NCBI GenBank assembly: GCA_037355855.1
Contig: CM074759.1
Span: 3,720,001 to 3,784,000, forward strand
DNA from: Pseudo-nitzschia pungens
Lineage: Eukaryota; Bacillariophyta; Bacillariophyceae; Bacillariales; Bacillariaceae
Length of the DNA stretch: 64,000 nucleotides
Reading direction: 5' to 3'
Below are positions 1 through 9,404 of this stretch, piece after piece. Position 1 is the stretch's first letter. Each line of letters opens with the position of its first letter. The position numbers were made by a program, and so were the translations under genes. The notes under the pieces are model-generated. The model had not been told where the DNA came from, did no database searches, and saw only the letters and a program-made list of their open reading frames with translations.

Positions 1-470
1 TACCCTTTTTCGATGTCGATATCGATATATGATTCGATTCGATTCGATTATTATGTTTCGCGTCTGTACCCTTATCGATATCGATATCGATTTATGATTC
101 GATTCGATTTGATCAATTGATTCATGATTCATGGCGTTAGCGTCTGTACCCAGTGCAATTTGGTTTGCGTCCGAACCGATCTGCGTCCAGATCTTTATTG
201 CTTTTGTTTGTATTTGCCATTGAATCTGTTTATTGTTTTTATTTGGTTGATTGTTGTTGCCGTCACTGTGGATCGGACTGAGCGCTTTGATTTAGTTCGA
301 ACATTTTGTTTGCAACAGGGCTCATCTCTGTAGGTTCCTTCCCTTTCTGGGAGTTCTCCTCCATGCGTCATCCCAGACAGCAGTGCTGTGCTGGCAATCA
401 GGGCCAGTGGCGCTGAAGGCACGGTGCTGGATTCGTGATCCTTATATTGTTGTTTGGTTTTAGTGGCTAT
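1..470 (-). pseudogene. G1 gypsy gag-pol linker, decayed
   Basis: This is the downstream continuation, on the minus strand, of the gag gene at 467-1498. It encodes a remnant of the Gag-Pol linker that precedes the protease in better copies (residues resembling ALDASTAQLSGM followed by GGxLPEKEGxxPTG), but in a different frame from gag, so a frameshift separates them. Towards position 1 it becomes rich in ATCGAT and GATTC repeats and repeats the phrase GCGTCTGTACCC. The protease is not reached inside the window. An inverted relative of the same stretch lies at 2985-3370. Confidence 0.6.
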
Positions 471-1498
471 GGTTGCCACGTAAGGCTGCCATCGAAGTTT
501 CTTTCGACGCGGCCGCCATGTTCCATGCAATAGGATTCTATTGCTTGCCTGATATGGGCTTGGAAGGTTTCATTGGTAGTGGTGGAAGCAGCAGTGCTGC
601 CATTTTCGTTGCTAGGAGCCGAAGCAGTGCTGTTGTTGCTGCTCTTGCTCTTTTTGGAATATCTGTTCTTTGGGCATTCGGACCAATCGTGGTCGTGTCC
701 TGCAATTCTGCAAGGGTTGTTGTACTTGCGCTTGCTGGGATTGCTGTTGTTTTCTTCTTCGTCTTCTGATTCAGCGTTGCTGTCGCTGTCTGAATTAGAG
801 CTGTTGATATCGGAATCGTATGGATTGTCGATGGAGGAGTTCTTTTTGCTCAATCGATCGAGGGAGCTCATGTGGTCTACAATGAACTGCCCAGTGGTGT
901 GCTGTCTGATTCCACTATGGATTCTGCAGTAGTCTTCAATCCATTCATTTGGGAAGCTGTGGAGCAAGATAGTCATCTGTTGTAAGTGGTTTAGATCAGT
1001 TGCAAAGCCTTGTAGTTTTGCGGTGTATTTGAAGAGCTGTCCCATTCGGTCTGCATGGTCTTTGCATGCGACATTGCTTGGCTTCTTGCATTCGGAGCTT
1101 CGGAGATAAGTGTGCATGATGTCTTTGGCATCTTCAGCGCTGCAGTGTTCTTGCTTGATGAAGAATGATAAGGCTCTGTTGTATCCATTTCTTGTAGTTG
1201 GATAATCACGTTGGCTTCTTGTTAAGGCTCTCCACTTGGTTTGGGCATTGACAGAGAGACATCGGCCGAAGTATTTGATATATTTATTTGCTGATATCTC
1301 GAGATCTTCTGCTGCGTTTTGGAAGGCTTCTTCGGTATATAGGAGTTCTTCTAGTCCTCCTTTGGCGGTGAATAGAGGGACTTTGACACTGTCTTCTTGG
1401 TCTTCAGCGTTGTAAACTGTTAGTGTAACAAGCTTGGGATTGGAGCTGTCGAAGGCTCTCTTGTAAGGGATTGGAGGATCTCTGTAAAGTCCTGCCAT
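467..1498 (-). CDS. G1 gypsy Gag protein
   Basis: A 343-residue Gag of Ty3/gypsy family G1. I chose the ATG at 1498 because every G1 Gag in the window starts M-A/T-G-x-Y-R-x-PP. The N-terminal half is conserved between copies (blocks like VPLFTxKGGLEELL and FGRCLxVxAQTKWR), the middle is rich in Ser, Asn, Asp and Glu, and the C-terminal part has a zinc-knuckle variant, Cys-X4-His-X-His-X4-Cys (PCRIAGHDHDWSECP). The family role is to package element RNA into virus-like particles. The stop is TAG here, where other copies have TGA. The frame is open throughout, so this gag may still be translatable, although pol downstream is broken. Its 5' LTR is at 1805-2111. Confidence 0.8.
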   Translation of the reverse strand: MAGLYRDPPIPYKRAFDSSNPKLVTLTVYNAEDQEDSVKVPLFTAKGGLEELLYTEEAFQNAAEDLEISANKYIKYFGRCLSVNAQTKWRALTRSQRDYPTTRNGYNRALSFFIKQEHCSAEDAKDIMHTYLRSSECKKPSNVACKDHADRMGQLFKYTAKLQGFATDLNHLQQMTILLHSFPNEWIEDYCRIHSGIRQHTTGQFIVDHMSSLDRLSKKNSSIDNPYDSDINSSNSDSDSNAESEDEEENNSNPSKRKYNNPCRIAGHDHDWSECPKNRYSKKSKSSNNSTASAPSNENGSTAASTTTNETFQAHIRQAIESYCMEHGGRVERNFDGSLTWQP

Positions 1499-1755
1499 GG
1501 TTGTTTCTTGATTCGTAGCGTTCGATCGTATCGATTGTTTCGTAGGTATCGATCGTTTCGTTCGATCGATTCGGTTAGAGACTGCGATCGATTGTTGTTT
1601 CTTTTCGGAGCGTTTGATCGATTCGGTGTTCGATCGGTTGTAGATTTCGAGCGGCGTTGTTTTCGTTCGATCGCTTCTATCTTGTTTCAATTGTAGGATT
1701 TTGCTTGTCAGGGTATCGATGTATCCCTGTTGTTTAGGATAAAGGTTGTTTTGGA

Positions 1756-1805
1756 TTCAGTACTGAATTCTTGTCTTCTACTTTCAAGCGGACAGTAATT
1801 ACTGT
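1756..1805 (-). promoter_or_regulatory. G1 leader with two palindromes at the primer-binding position
   Basis: The perfect palindrome ACAGTAATTACTGT occupies 1792-1805 and shares its outermost base with the LTR end. A second palindrome, TTCAGTACTGAA, is at 1756-1767. They lie immediately downstream of the 5' LTR in element orientation, where a reverse transcription primer site would normally be. The same arrangement recurs in every G1 leader in the window. Confidence 0.7.
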
Positions 1806-2111
1806 GTAACACTCTAGGGTAGAATTAGATGGAGTGGTACGCGATAGAGGTATTTTAATAAAGAATAATTATAAAATTGTGAATGGTTGAATACTTTACG
1901 AGATGGGAATGATTCCTTGAGTATGGGATGAATGAGCGAAGATTATCAGCGAGTCATAAGACTCTCGATATTTATCTTGATACTCGTCAGTATCCCTTGT
2001 ATATATATATATACCAAACATACATACATGAATATCATATATATTGGAGTACATGCGGGATTCAATAATCATTTAGAGCCTCTCGTAGTGCGGCTACGCC
2101 AGCATGTTACA
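1805..2111 (-). repeat. G1 LTR (5' LTR of the gag at 467-1498)
   Basis: A 307-bp LTR with TGTAAC...GTTACA inverted termini. It sits directly upstream, on the minus strand, of the leader palindromes and gag. It is of the same subtype as the LTR at 4071-4390, which lies in the opposite orientation. A LINE fragment abuts its outer end, so no target duplication can be assigned. Confidence 0.85.
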
Positions 2112-2971
2112 TGTGGATCTTCTCACCAGAGTTCGGAAGGGCCAGAGCATTTATCCATCATCCTACTCCCTTGCAATTGCTTCTGCTGTCAGGGCACAGA
2201 GGACTATTGGTTGGCACAACTGGCTTCTTGGTAGGTGGTCTCCTCGCTGGTATCAAATCCAGGCTGACTACTACTCCCACATTGGAAGCAAGCGCTCTCC
2301 CAGACGTTGGGCTACAGCTATCATCCATCAGTTCTTTCTTACCTCCTGGGATCTTTGGACCTATAGGAATGAACGACTTCATGGTCCTGGGGGAACCCTT
2401 GATGCTGAACAACACCAATCTCTTGATGCTTCCATCTCCTCTGAATTGGCAATTGGTGCAGCTGGTGCACTCCCCCAGTCACACTCCCTTTTACAAACCC
2501 CTTTCCAAGTCCTACAAGGTTACACCCTGACTGCCAAGAGGCAGTGGGTTGCAACCATACACCTTGCCAGGAAGCAGTATGCAGCGCCTGTCCAACCTGT
2601 GCAGCCCTACCAATGAGAGGCTGCTCTCCTAAGAGCCTGGCTTACTGGACCTTAGGGTGCTTCCACTTTGTACCTTGGTTTTGTCTTCTGTTTCTGCTTC
2701 TCATCATGTCCCATCCCTTTTGATACTGGTTCTTATTCCATTATCTTCCTTCCCATCTCATTTTCTCTCAAGTGCCTATTTTGTGGGACTTGTGTGTCTT
2801 TTTCCCTGCTTGATGTTCAAGGTTTGTTTGAAAATTTGTCGTTCTACCACTTGGGGTCCTGACTCTCTGATGGAGGCGACGTTAAAGTCTGGTTACAGAC
2901 TGAGTAATTTAGTATCACTTTTGGTGATTAAAGTTATTTAAATACGTATATTAATATTAATATTAATAATA
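2112..2971 (+). mobile_element. 5'-truncated LINE, C-terminal coding end plus 3' tail
   Basis: The fragment carries the last ~165 codons of the LINE ORF (to 2616) and the 3' UTR. Its protein matches the C-terminus of the LINE at 61133-64000 (blocks SKRSPRRWATAIIHQFF and QVLQGYTLTAKRQW). The 3' end has the GTCTGGTTACAGAC hairpin, a second stem-loop, and an AT-rich tail of ATT/AAT repeats. The 5' end abuts the LTR at 2111 and no target duplication is visible, so the left junction was probably altered after insertion. Confidence 0.8.
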
Positions 2972-2984
2972 CCAAACAACAATA

Positions 2985-4070
2985 CAGCACTGTGCCTCCA
3001 GCTCCCCTGGACCTGGATGCCAGCTCAGCCCTGCTGACTGGGAAGACGCATAGAGGAGAACCCCCAGAAAGGAGGGAAGGACCCTACAGAGATGAGCCCT
3101 GTTGCACATAAACACTAACTCAAAGCGCTCAGTCCGATCCACAAGTGACGGCAACAATCAACCAAATAAAATAAAAGATTCAGTTATGGCAACTAAACAA
3201 ATGAAGAATCACAGCAATAAAAGATCTGGACGCAGATCGGTTTGGACGCGAACTAATTGCAAAGGGTACAGACGCTTATGCCAAATGAATCAAACAATCG
3301 AATCGACCATATATCGATATCGATAAGGGTACAGACACAAAACAAAATAAAGGGTACAGCAGCAATAACAAGGCCAACCTTGTTCCGGACAAACAAATAG
3401 TTAACAGGGAGCTCAAAAAAATAATGGAGCAATCCCACAAAATCCAAATTCGAAACCCACAGAGGTGCCCTGGAGTTACAAAATTCTTAACTCCCGTAGA
3501 CTGCTGCAAATAACACCCAAAACAAAAGACCGGACAAAGTATACAGCAAATCGCGAGCGCATTAACAATGTAATTCCATACTAACAATGCGTCCCCTCTC
3601 TGCTTTAAAACATACAATCGCAGACACGACAAAGAACACATCCAACGCTCGGCTTTTCACCTACCTAACGCCTATTACAGGAGGTGTTTTTATGCCTAAC
3701 CAAGAGCAACTGATTTCGACAAATCAATCGATTTCAAATCAACCGAATTCATAATCAGCTCCACTACCCTGAGAGGTACATCACAGTTGGGGGAGGAAAA
3801 GAATTTTCTTCGACTCTTTTTCTATTTTTACCATGTCTTTACGAGCACTCTCAAGAACATGAAACAAATCTTCGATTTCTACAGTATCACGAAGAACCTT
3901 CTTCAATCCCAGTTCAATCTACATTACCATATATCTTCTGAAATATCTCAAAGGGCATATATCATCTTCAACCAGTTCTCCGAACGAGCATAACTCTTTT
4001 CCATCGATACTACTCAACTCCGAACCTATTGTATTGAACCACATGCAAACTTCACCTAATCGGGGCACTA
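2985..4070 (+). pseudogene. Decayed plus-strand G1 interior
   Basis: 2985-3370 is a plus-strand copy of the G1 Gag-Pol linker (residues like LDASSALLTG, then an inactivated continuation). It includes the same ATCGAT-rich and GGGTACAGACGC stretches that occur inverted at 1-470. From about 3371 to 4056 I cannot match it to intact G1 pol; short open frames there look like noise. It ends in the polypurine-like tract CGGGGCACTA directly before the LTR at 4071, which supports an internally deleted or heavily diverged element. Confidence 0.5.
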
Positions 4071-4390
4071 TGTAACATGTTAATGTTACGATCCTACAAA
4101 GTCTTTTAAATGATTATTGAATCCCGCATGTACTCCAATATATGTGGTATTCATGTATGTATAACCAATATATAGATACTTACAGTTCGACATTCAAGTA
4201 TCAAGATAAATATCAAGAGTCTTATGACTCGCTGATAATCTTCGATCGCTCATTCATCCATACTCAAGGAATCATTCCCATCTCGTAAAGTATTCAACCA
4301 TTCTCTTTCATAACACAATTTTATAATTATTCTTTATTAAAATACCTCTAACGCGTACCACTCCATCTAATTCTACCCTAGAGTGTTACA
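4071..4390 (+). repeat. G1 LTR (3' LTR, plus orientation)
   Basis: A 320-bp LTR, TGTAACATG...GTGTTACA, preceded by the family polypurine tract (GGGGCACTA). It matches the LTR at 1805-2111 in reverse orientation. Its right edge cuts into the integrase coding sequence of the large minus-strand G1 element at 4391. Confidence 0.85.
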
Positions 4391-4462
4391 GTTGTTTGGA
4401 ATTCAGCTCCCAGGAACTCTCCACCATTGTCATGAACACATCTGATCGGTCTTGGGTATGTT

Positions 4463-4481
4463 GAGAGCCAACAGTTCTTGA
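4463..4481 (+). repeat. Target-site duplication of the LINE (left copy)
   Basis: GAGAGCCAACAGTTCTTGA is present here and, identically, at 6224-6242. It brackets the LINE insertion and belongs to the interrupted integrase gene. Confidence 0.95.
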
Positions 4482-6223
4482 TAATAATAATAATATACGT
4501 ATTTAAATAACTTTAATCACCAAAGGTGAAACTAAATTACTCAGTCTGTAACCAGACTTTAACGTCACCTCCATCAGAGAGTCAGGACCCCAAGTGGCAG
4601 AACGACAAATTTTTCAAACAAACCTTGAACATTAGACAGGGATAGAGACAAAAACAAGTCCCACAAAATAGGGACTTGAGAGCAAGTGAGATGGGAATGT
4701 AGATATTGGGAGAAGACCCAGTATCCAAAGGGATGGGACAGGATGAGAAGCAGGAACAGAAGACAAAACCAAGGTACAAAGTGGAATCAACCCTAAGGTC
4801 CAGTAAGCCAGGCTCTTAGGAGAGCAGCCTCTCGTTGGTATGGCTGCACAGGTTGGACAGGTGCTGCATACTGCTTCCTGGCAAGGTGTATGGTTGCAAG
4901 CCACTGCCTCTTGGCAGTCAGGGTGTAACCTTGTAGGACTTGGAAAGGGGTTTGTAAAAGGGAATGAGAAACCTTCTCGTTGTCTGCATCACACAAGGGA
5001 CACCTGGAGTGATCCTGATGCTGGTAGTGTAAGAGCTGGTTGCAAACACCAATGCAACCAGAAGCAAACTTGACAAACCACCTTTGCATGCCAGGAGGGA
5101 GACGCTTGAAGGCAGACTGATGGGCACACCAATGGATGGAACTCAAAACAGGTTGTGGAATGGGGATATCATGGTGGGTCTGCCAGTATTTAAGAAGAGG
5201 AGGACCAGAAATGGCAACATGCAAAGCATTCTGAACAAACCTTGAGCACTTGCAGCCATTGAGAGAAAAAGCCCAAGGCTCAAAAACAAGCCTGGGGTAG
5301 TGATGGGCAGAAGCTCTATGGACAGAGAGAAATGCCTTGGCCATGCTGTCAGCCTGATGATTGCGAAGGGCCCACCAATCAAGAAAGAATCCAGCTTGGT
5401 GTCCCTGTACCCACTGAAAGTGCACAGAAATTGGCAGGGCAGAAATCATGTTTCTGATGACATAGACATAATCAAAAGACTTCTGGGAAATAACCAAAGG
5501 CCAAGATCCCTGAGCCTGTTTGAGAGCTGTGTCACCATCTAGGGCAATGGTGATAGAGCCAGAAGCAATATCAAAAAGACTCACCAGAGCAGTGCAACAG
5601 GTGAGAACCCCAATGATTCCTGCCAGTTCACTCCTATAGGATGACTGATCCTCAGGGGATCCACTGACAAAATTACAGCCAGTGAGGAACAATGAGGTAG
5701 TCTTGGTGGAGGTATTGGGTGATAGGATGAAAGCAGAAGTGCCTCTGAGAAGGTCCGGATCAAATGAACCATCACATACAGCACTGGCAGTACCACTCTG
5801 AATAGCATCAACAAGGTGCTGACAGCCAGCCCATGGGAGGGAAAATTTGTGGAGAAGTACCCTTGGAGACTCACAGAATGCATCAAAGGCATCTGCAGGG
5901 GAGTCTGGAAGAGAATCAAATGGATTGTACTCCAGAGGATCCATGTCAGGAGGTTCAGAAACAAAGGCAGAGGACCCAACCACACGTACAACTTGTCCAC
6001 AGAGAACAGGGCAGACAAGCACATCAGCACAGGCTGGTTTATCAGAAAGGATTTCAGAAGTGATTCTGTATCTGCCCCTTTGCTGGGAGGTGCCCACATT
6101 CCAACCAGCAGAAGTTTTGGAGAAAAGTCTGTTGGTGGATGGAGACAAAAACCAAGGCCAAAGAGAAGCTGTCTGGGGACAGAGCCAATGCCCAAGGTGA
6201 AAAGAAGGAGTCAGTGCCCTGGA
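4482..6223 (-). mobile_element. 5'-truncated LINE with RNase H domain
   Basis: A 1742-bp minus-strand non-LTR retrotransposon copy bounded by perfect 19-bp duplications. Its 3' end (left) has an (AAT)n tail followed by the family's hairpins. The copy is 5'-truncated: the open frame already runs at the right edge with no start. Compared with the LINE at 61133-64000 it lacks roughly 490 bp between the zinc-finger region and the C-terminal block, and the deletion keeps the frame. Confidence 0.92.
4793..6223 (-). CDS. LINE ORF2 C-terminal part: RNase H and zinc finger (partial)
   Basis: An open frame of about 475 codons without its start. From the N-terminus it shows a post-RT linker, then a type I RNase H domain. 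Candidate catalytic residues are the Asp in CDGSFDPD, the Glu in SYRSELAG, the Asp in IALDGDTA and the Asp in NHQADSMAKAF. A C-terminal CX2CX8H motif (CPLCDADNEKVSH) follows, typical of LINE C-termini; the last Cys of the intact family motif (CX2CX8HX3C) is removed by the internal deletion. RNase H would degrade the RNA strand during target-primed reverse transcription. The RT domain itself is absent through truncation, so this copy cannot be autonomous. Confidence 0.85.
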   Translation of the reverse strand, partial: SRALTPSFHLGHWLCPQTASLWPWFLSPSTNRLFSKTSAGWNVGTSQQRGRYRITSEILSDKPACADVLVCPVLCGQVVRVVGSSAFVSEPPDMDPLEYNPFDSLPDSPADAFDAFCESPRVLLHKFSLPWAGCQHLVDAIQSGTASAVCDGSFDPDLLRGTSAFILSPNTSTKTTSLFLTGCNFVSGSPEDQSSYRSELAGIIGVLTCCTALVSLFDIASGSITIALDGDTALKQAQGSWPLVISQKSFDYVYVIRNMISALPISVHFQWVQGHQAGFFLDWWALRNHQADSMAKAFLSVHRASAHHYPRLVFEPWAFSLNGCKCSRFVQNALHVAISGPPLLKYWQTHHDIPIPQPVLSSIHWCAHQSAFKRLPPGMQRWFVKFASGCIGVCNQLLHYQHQDHSRCPLCDADNEKVSHSLLQTPFQVLQGYTLTAKRQWLATIHLARKQYAAPVQPVQPYQREAALLRAWLTGP

Positions 6224-6862
6224 GAGAGCCAACAGTTCTTGAACTGATCTGATACATGCTGAGAGGACTTGTCTCTGATTTGGATGATCTCCAGGAGGTT
6301 GGTGATTGGATCAATACAGGTGAGGGCTTTGAAGTTGTATGTCTTGCCCTTAGCTGTAACTTTCCATTGACCTATTAGATCCACATGTACTTCATTGAAT
6401 GGAGATAGCAGCGTTTCGTTTGCTGGGAGCTTGCCATACTTGGATTGATGGTTCTTGTATTTGACGCAATGGTCCAGGCATATGTAGGTCTTGCATAGGG
6501 AATCTAGGTTGTCAGCATAGAAGTGAGCTGAGATGGTTTGATATAGCCTGGTGGATCCACAATGACCCAACAGGAGATGATACCATTTGATTGTATCATT
6601 GATGACAGAAGCTGGGATATATATTCTCCAGCTGTTTGGATTAGAGCAATTGGCATAGCAGAGGATGCTATTGCCTTCTAGCTCTTGGTAGAAGAAGGCT
6701 TTGGATTGAATCTTGGATTTGATGGTAGGATCTTTCTGCGGATGGAGATAAATCTTAGAGTAGTTCACCGGGCATTCCATATCTTGGTTGTTTGGTAGGT
6801 TGACCAAGCACTCATTGTTCAGCAAACAGGCTTGTAGTTCCTGGTCTATGTCATTGCATAAG

Positions 6863-7853
6863 TGCGTTGATATTGCTCGTCAGCAATCTTCGGGATCTAA
6901 TCGACTCGTAGATAAATCGTCTTGTACTGGTCTGAAAAATAGGGGAAAGCCCTAACAATAATAACACGTACATTCCTGGCAAATGGTGAGGCTACAGTGG
7001 ACTGTTCAAGGTCTATTGCATACACTTAGTTACTACAAGGTACTTCCCTAGAGGTACATCAGAATCGATCAAAAGGGGAGGGCATGATAGGCTTTTAATT
7101 TAGAGTGAAATATAAAGAGTGAATACAGGGAGCTGAGCGCAGCTCAGCTCTGTATCATATCGTGACAGCGTTCCGATAACTCGTATAATAACAGAGCTCT
7201 GTAGCTCTGGTACTGTATTCTACGGGTAGCGTATCGGAGTAGCGTAACTCCGATTCGTAGATCCGCTTAATTAAATTCAAACGTGTGCTAGCGCGTTGGG
7301 TAACTGTCTGGGCCGGGTATACGGTCATGGTACATATTATACACCAATGACCCTGACCCCGGCGGTAGCATAGTATCTTAGCATGATATCATGGTAGGTT
7401 AGCATCTTTCAGTATCTTGTAGCATTAGCAACCCTAACCCTGTAGCATTTAGCTACACCATAACAGGTGCTTTACTCGGGGTACGTACGATTGGTACAAA
7501 TCGTACGCGACGGCCCTAGTAATTCTGCTAGCATCCACACTAAGCAGGATATAGGTCTGCTGCTAAGCCTGTTGCTAAGCCTGCTGCTAAGCCTGTTGCT
7601 AAGCCTGCTGCTAAGCCTGTTGCTAAGCCTGCTGCTAAGCCTGCTGCTAAGCCTGCTGCTAAGGCTGTATGCTACCAATTAGCACACAGCTCAGCACTCA
7701 GCTCAGCACTCAGCTCAGCACTCAGCTCAGCACTCAGCTCAGCACTCAGCTCAGCACCTGTTAGTCAGCTACTGGAGGCTGCTGACTGTAGCCCCAGTAC
7801 ATTCTCCTACACAGGAGCCTTAGCACAGATCATAGCACCCTGGATATCTTCAT
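6863..7853 (-). repeat. Copia 3' LTR
   Basis: A 991-bp LTR; the right copy at 14521-15426 matches it nearly base for base except for two internal tandem arrays. Here the array of TGCTAAGCCTG units (about 7555-7665) and the CAGCTCAGCACT array (about 7682-7755) are both longer. A polypurine-like tract ACGGGGACTA adjoins its inner edge in element orientation. The outer edge begins with TGCGTTGATATTGCTCG. Confidence 0.93.
7555..7755. repeat. Variable tandem arrays in the copia LTR
   Basis: Two adjacent minisatellites: about nine GCTAAGCCTG(T/C)T units, then six CAGCTCAGCACT units. The partner LTR has about four and four (15210-15325). The difference accounts for the 85-bp length gap between the LTRs. 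Confidence 0.85.
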
Positions 7854-8573
7854 AGTCCCCGTGATTCATGCCAGTGGCTCTGTACTGAGCAACTATACTG
7901 GTCCCCGGAAACAGATACTCCCAGGGGAACACCAATACTCCTGCTTGTTGTACCAGGACACTTGGATGGATCATAACAGATTCAGGGATGCTTCCATATA
8001 ACTTGTCAGAGATCAAACTGCACCAAATATTGCAGTTCTTCTATCAGAGGCCTGGCCGATTTATTGTAGAAAAAAAAGAGGGGGTTGGACCGAAGGACAT
8101 TTTGCCCTTGGTCCGATTCCTTAACACATATAAGGACATATCAATCGGCCTATTGTCTTTCAAGTTTATAGTCCCCGGAACCGGTGTGCCGGAGACTCCC
8201 AACATATAACATGAGGTCGAATTGGAGTCAAAGTCGGTTGCGTTCCGAAAAGAGGTTGCGTCCGGAATAGATTGCGTCCAAAAGGTTGCGTCCGAAACAA
8301 GGTTGCGTCCGAAAAAAAGTTACGTCCGAAACAAAATTACGTCCGAAATCGAAGTCGCTGCAACCGAAATCCGTAATCGAAATCGAAATTCGAAATCGAC
8401 TGCTTCCGAGAATCGTTGCGTCCGAGCTGCTTGTCAGGGACCAAAGGTATCCCAAATAATGCGGCTAGCAGCTCTTACCACATGCAGCGCTCACAGTGGC
8501 TCTTCAACACTGGACCATTCAGCAACTTAGTGAATAAGTCAGCAATATTAGTCTCGCCAGGCTCCTTTGCGAT
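7854..8573 (-). other. Copia 3' untranslated region with tandem GTTGCGTCCGAAA repeats
   Basis: This lies between the RNase H stop and the 3' LTR and has no convincing ORF. 8228-8435 contains about eight imperfect copies of a 14-bp unit, GTTGCGTCCGAAAA, followed by short AATCGAAAT-type repeats. Confidence 0.7.
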
Positions 8574-9401
8574 TCAGATTGTTCCAGCAGCAATAGACTC
8601 ACGCGCCTTGTGGTAAGCAACGCTGTTATGTTTCTTGTTGCATGGACTCTCCGGCCTGGTGGTGTTTTTAACAACAGACTCATTGTCACAGTACACATTG
8701 GTAGGACCTTCAATAGGAACGCCCATCATCCTGAGCTTGTATCTAAGACCCTCAATCAGTTCAATGGCAATCCGCAATGCCACTATCTCAGAACCAAAGG
8801 TTGAGGTCTCCACAGTGGTCTGGCGTTTGCTGAACCACAGGATGGGGGCCCTGTTCAAAAAGATGATGATTCCGGTATGGGATCTTCTTGTTGCTTTGCA
8901 TCCGGCATGATCCGCATCGACAAAACAACTCATGATAACTGCTTTCCCAAGGGGTTCAGGAGCATCCGGTGGCAACACCTCCTTGGCATCTGGGTAGAAT
9001 TCACTCCAGTCGCAATCGGGGAATCTGGTCTCATCTACTTCAGGGCGTGTCTCGTCGAATACCAGCTTGGATCGTGCGTGCGCCTTGAGGTAGGCAAACA
9101 TGTGCAATACTTGATTCAAATGCCCTGTTCGTGCTTGCGCTAGATATCTAGACATAAGGGATACAGGCATGACCAAATCCAGTCTCCCAAGTTCACACAA
9201 CCACCTCAAGACGCCAATCAATCCTTGATAGTAGTTCTGCTTGCTTGGATCCAGTTCGGTGGTTACATCAACTTCTGGTCGATAATCGGATGTCAACGGG
9301 GTCGACACCTTGTTCGGAAGGTACTTGTAACCGTACTGCTCGGTGCCAAGCTCCTTCTCTACTGCGTCGATGGCTTTCTTGGCATATTTCTCGGAGGACA
9401 T
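8574..9401 (-). pseudogene. Copia RNase H domain
   Basis: The C-terminal end of copia Pol. Recognisable blocks are YYQGLIGVLRWLCELGR at the end of the RT connection, then the RNase H blocks CFVDADHAG (Asp), SEIVALRIA (Glu) and VYCDNESVV (Asp), as in copia RNases H. It is in the same frame as the RT segment upstream but is separated from it by an in-frame TGA at 9405-9407, so the polyprotein is interrupted. Confidence 0.88.
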
Positions 9402-9404
9402 CGC

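Larger units (their letters stand above)
4391..6862 (-). pseudogene. G1 integrase segment, split by a LINE
   Basis: Minus-strand integrase of the large G1 element, present as 6243-6862 and 4391-4481. The right part encodes the region after RNase H and the integrase zinc-binding start (YHLLLGHCGSTRLYQ, then ICLDHCVKYK) and the first catalytic block (VHVDLIGQWK). The left part encodes the second block, including DNGGEFLG. The LINE at 4482-6223 separates them and has duplicated 19 bp. The reading stops at 4391 against an LTR, so the C-terminal third of integrase is missing from the window. The frame restarts cleanly across the LINE. Confidence 0.8.

Noticed and set aside
573..932. Leucine-rich plus-strand frame that looks like a membrane protein
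   Set aside because: Antisense of the Ser/Asn/Glu-rich part of G1 gag. Complementary Asn/Ser codons produce Leu/Val runs. The same explains similar frames at 20848-21567 and 32564-32941.
7430..7445. CCCTAACCCTG resembling a telomere repeat
   Set aside because: Only about one and a half units, inside the copia LTR and repeated in the partner LTR at 15090. Not a telomere.
7555..7755. Regular repeats resembling a CRISPR array
   Set aside because: Tandem minisatellites without spacers, inside an LTR of a eukaryotic retroelement.
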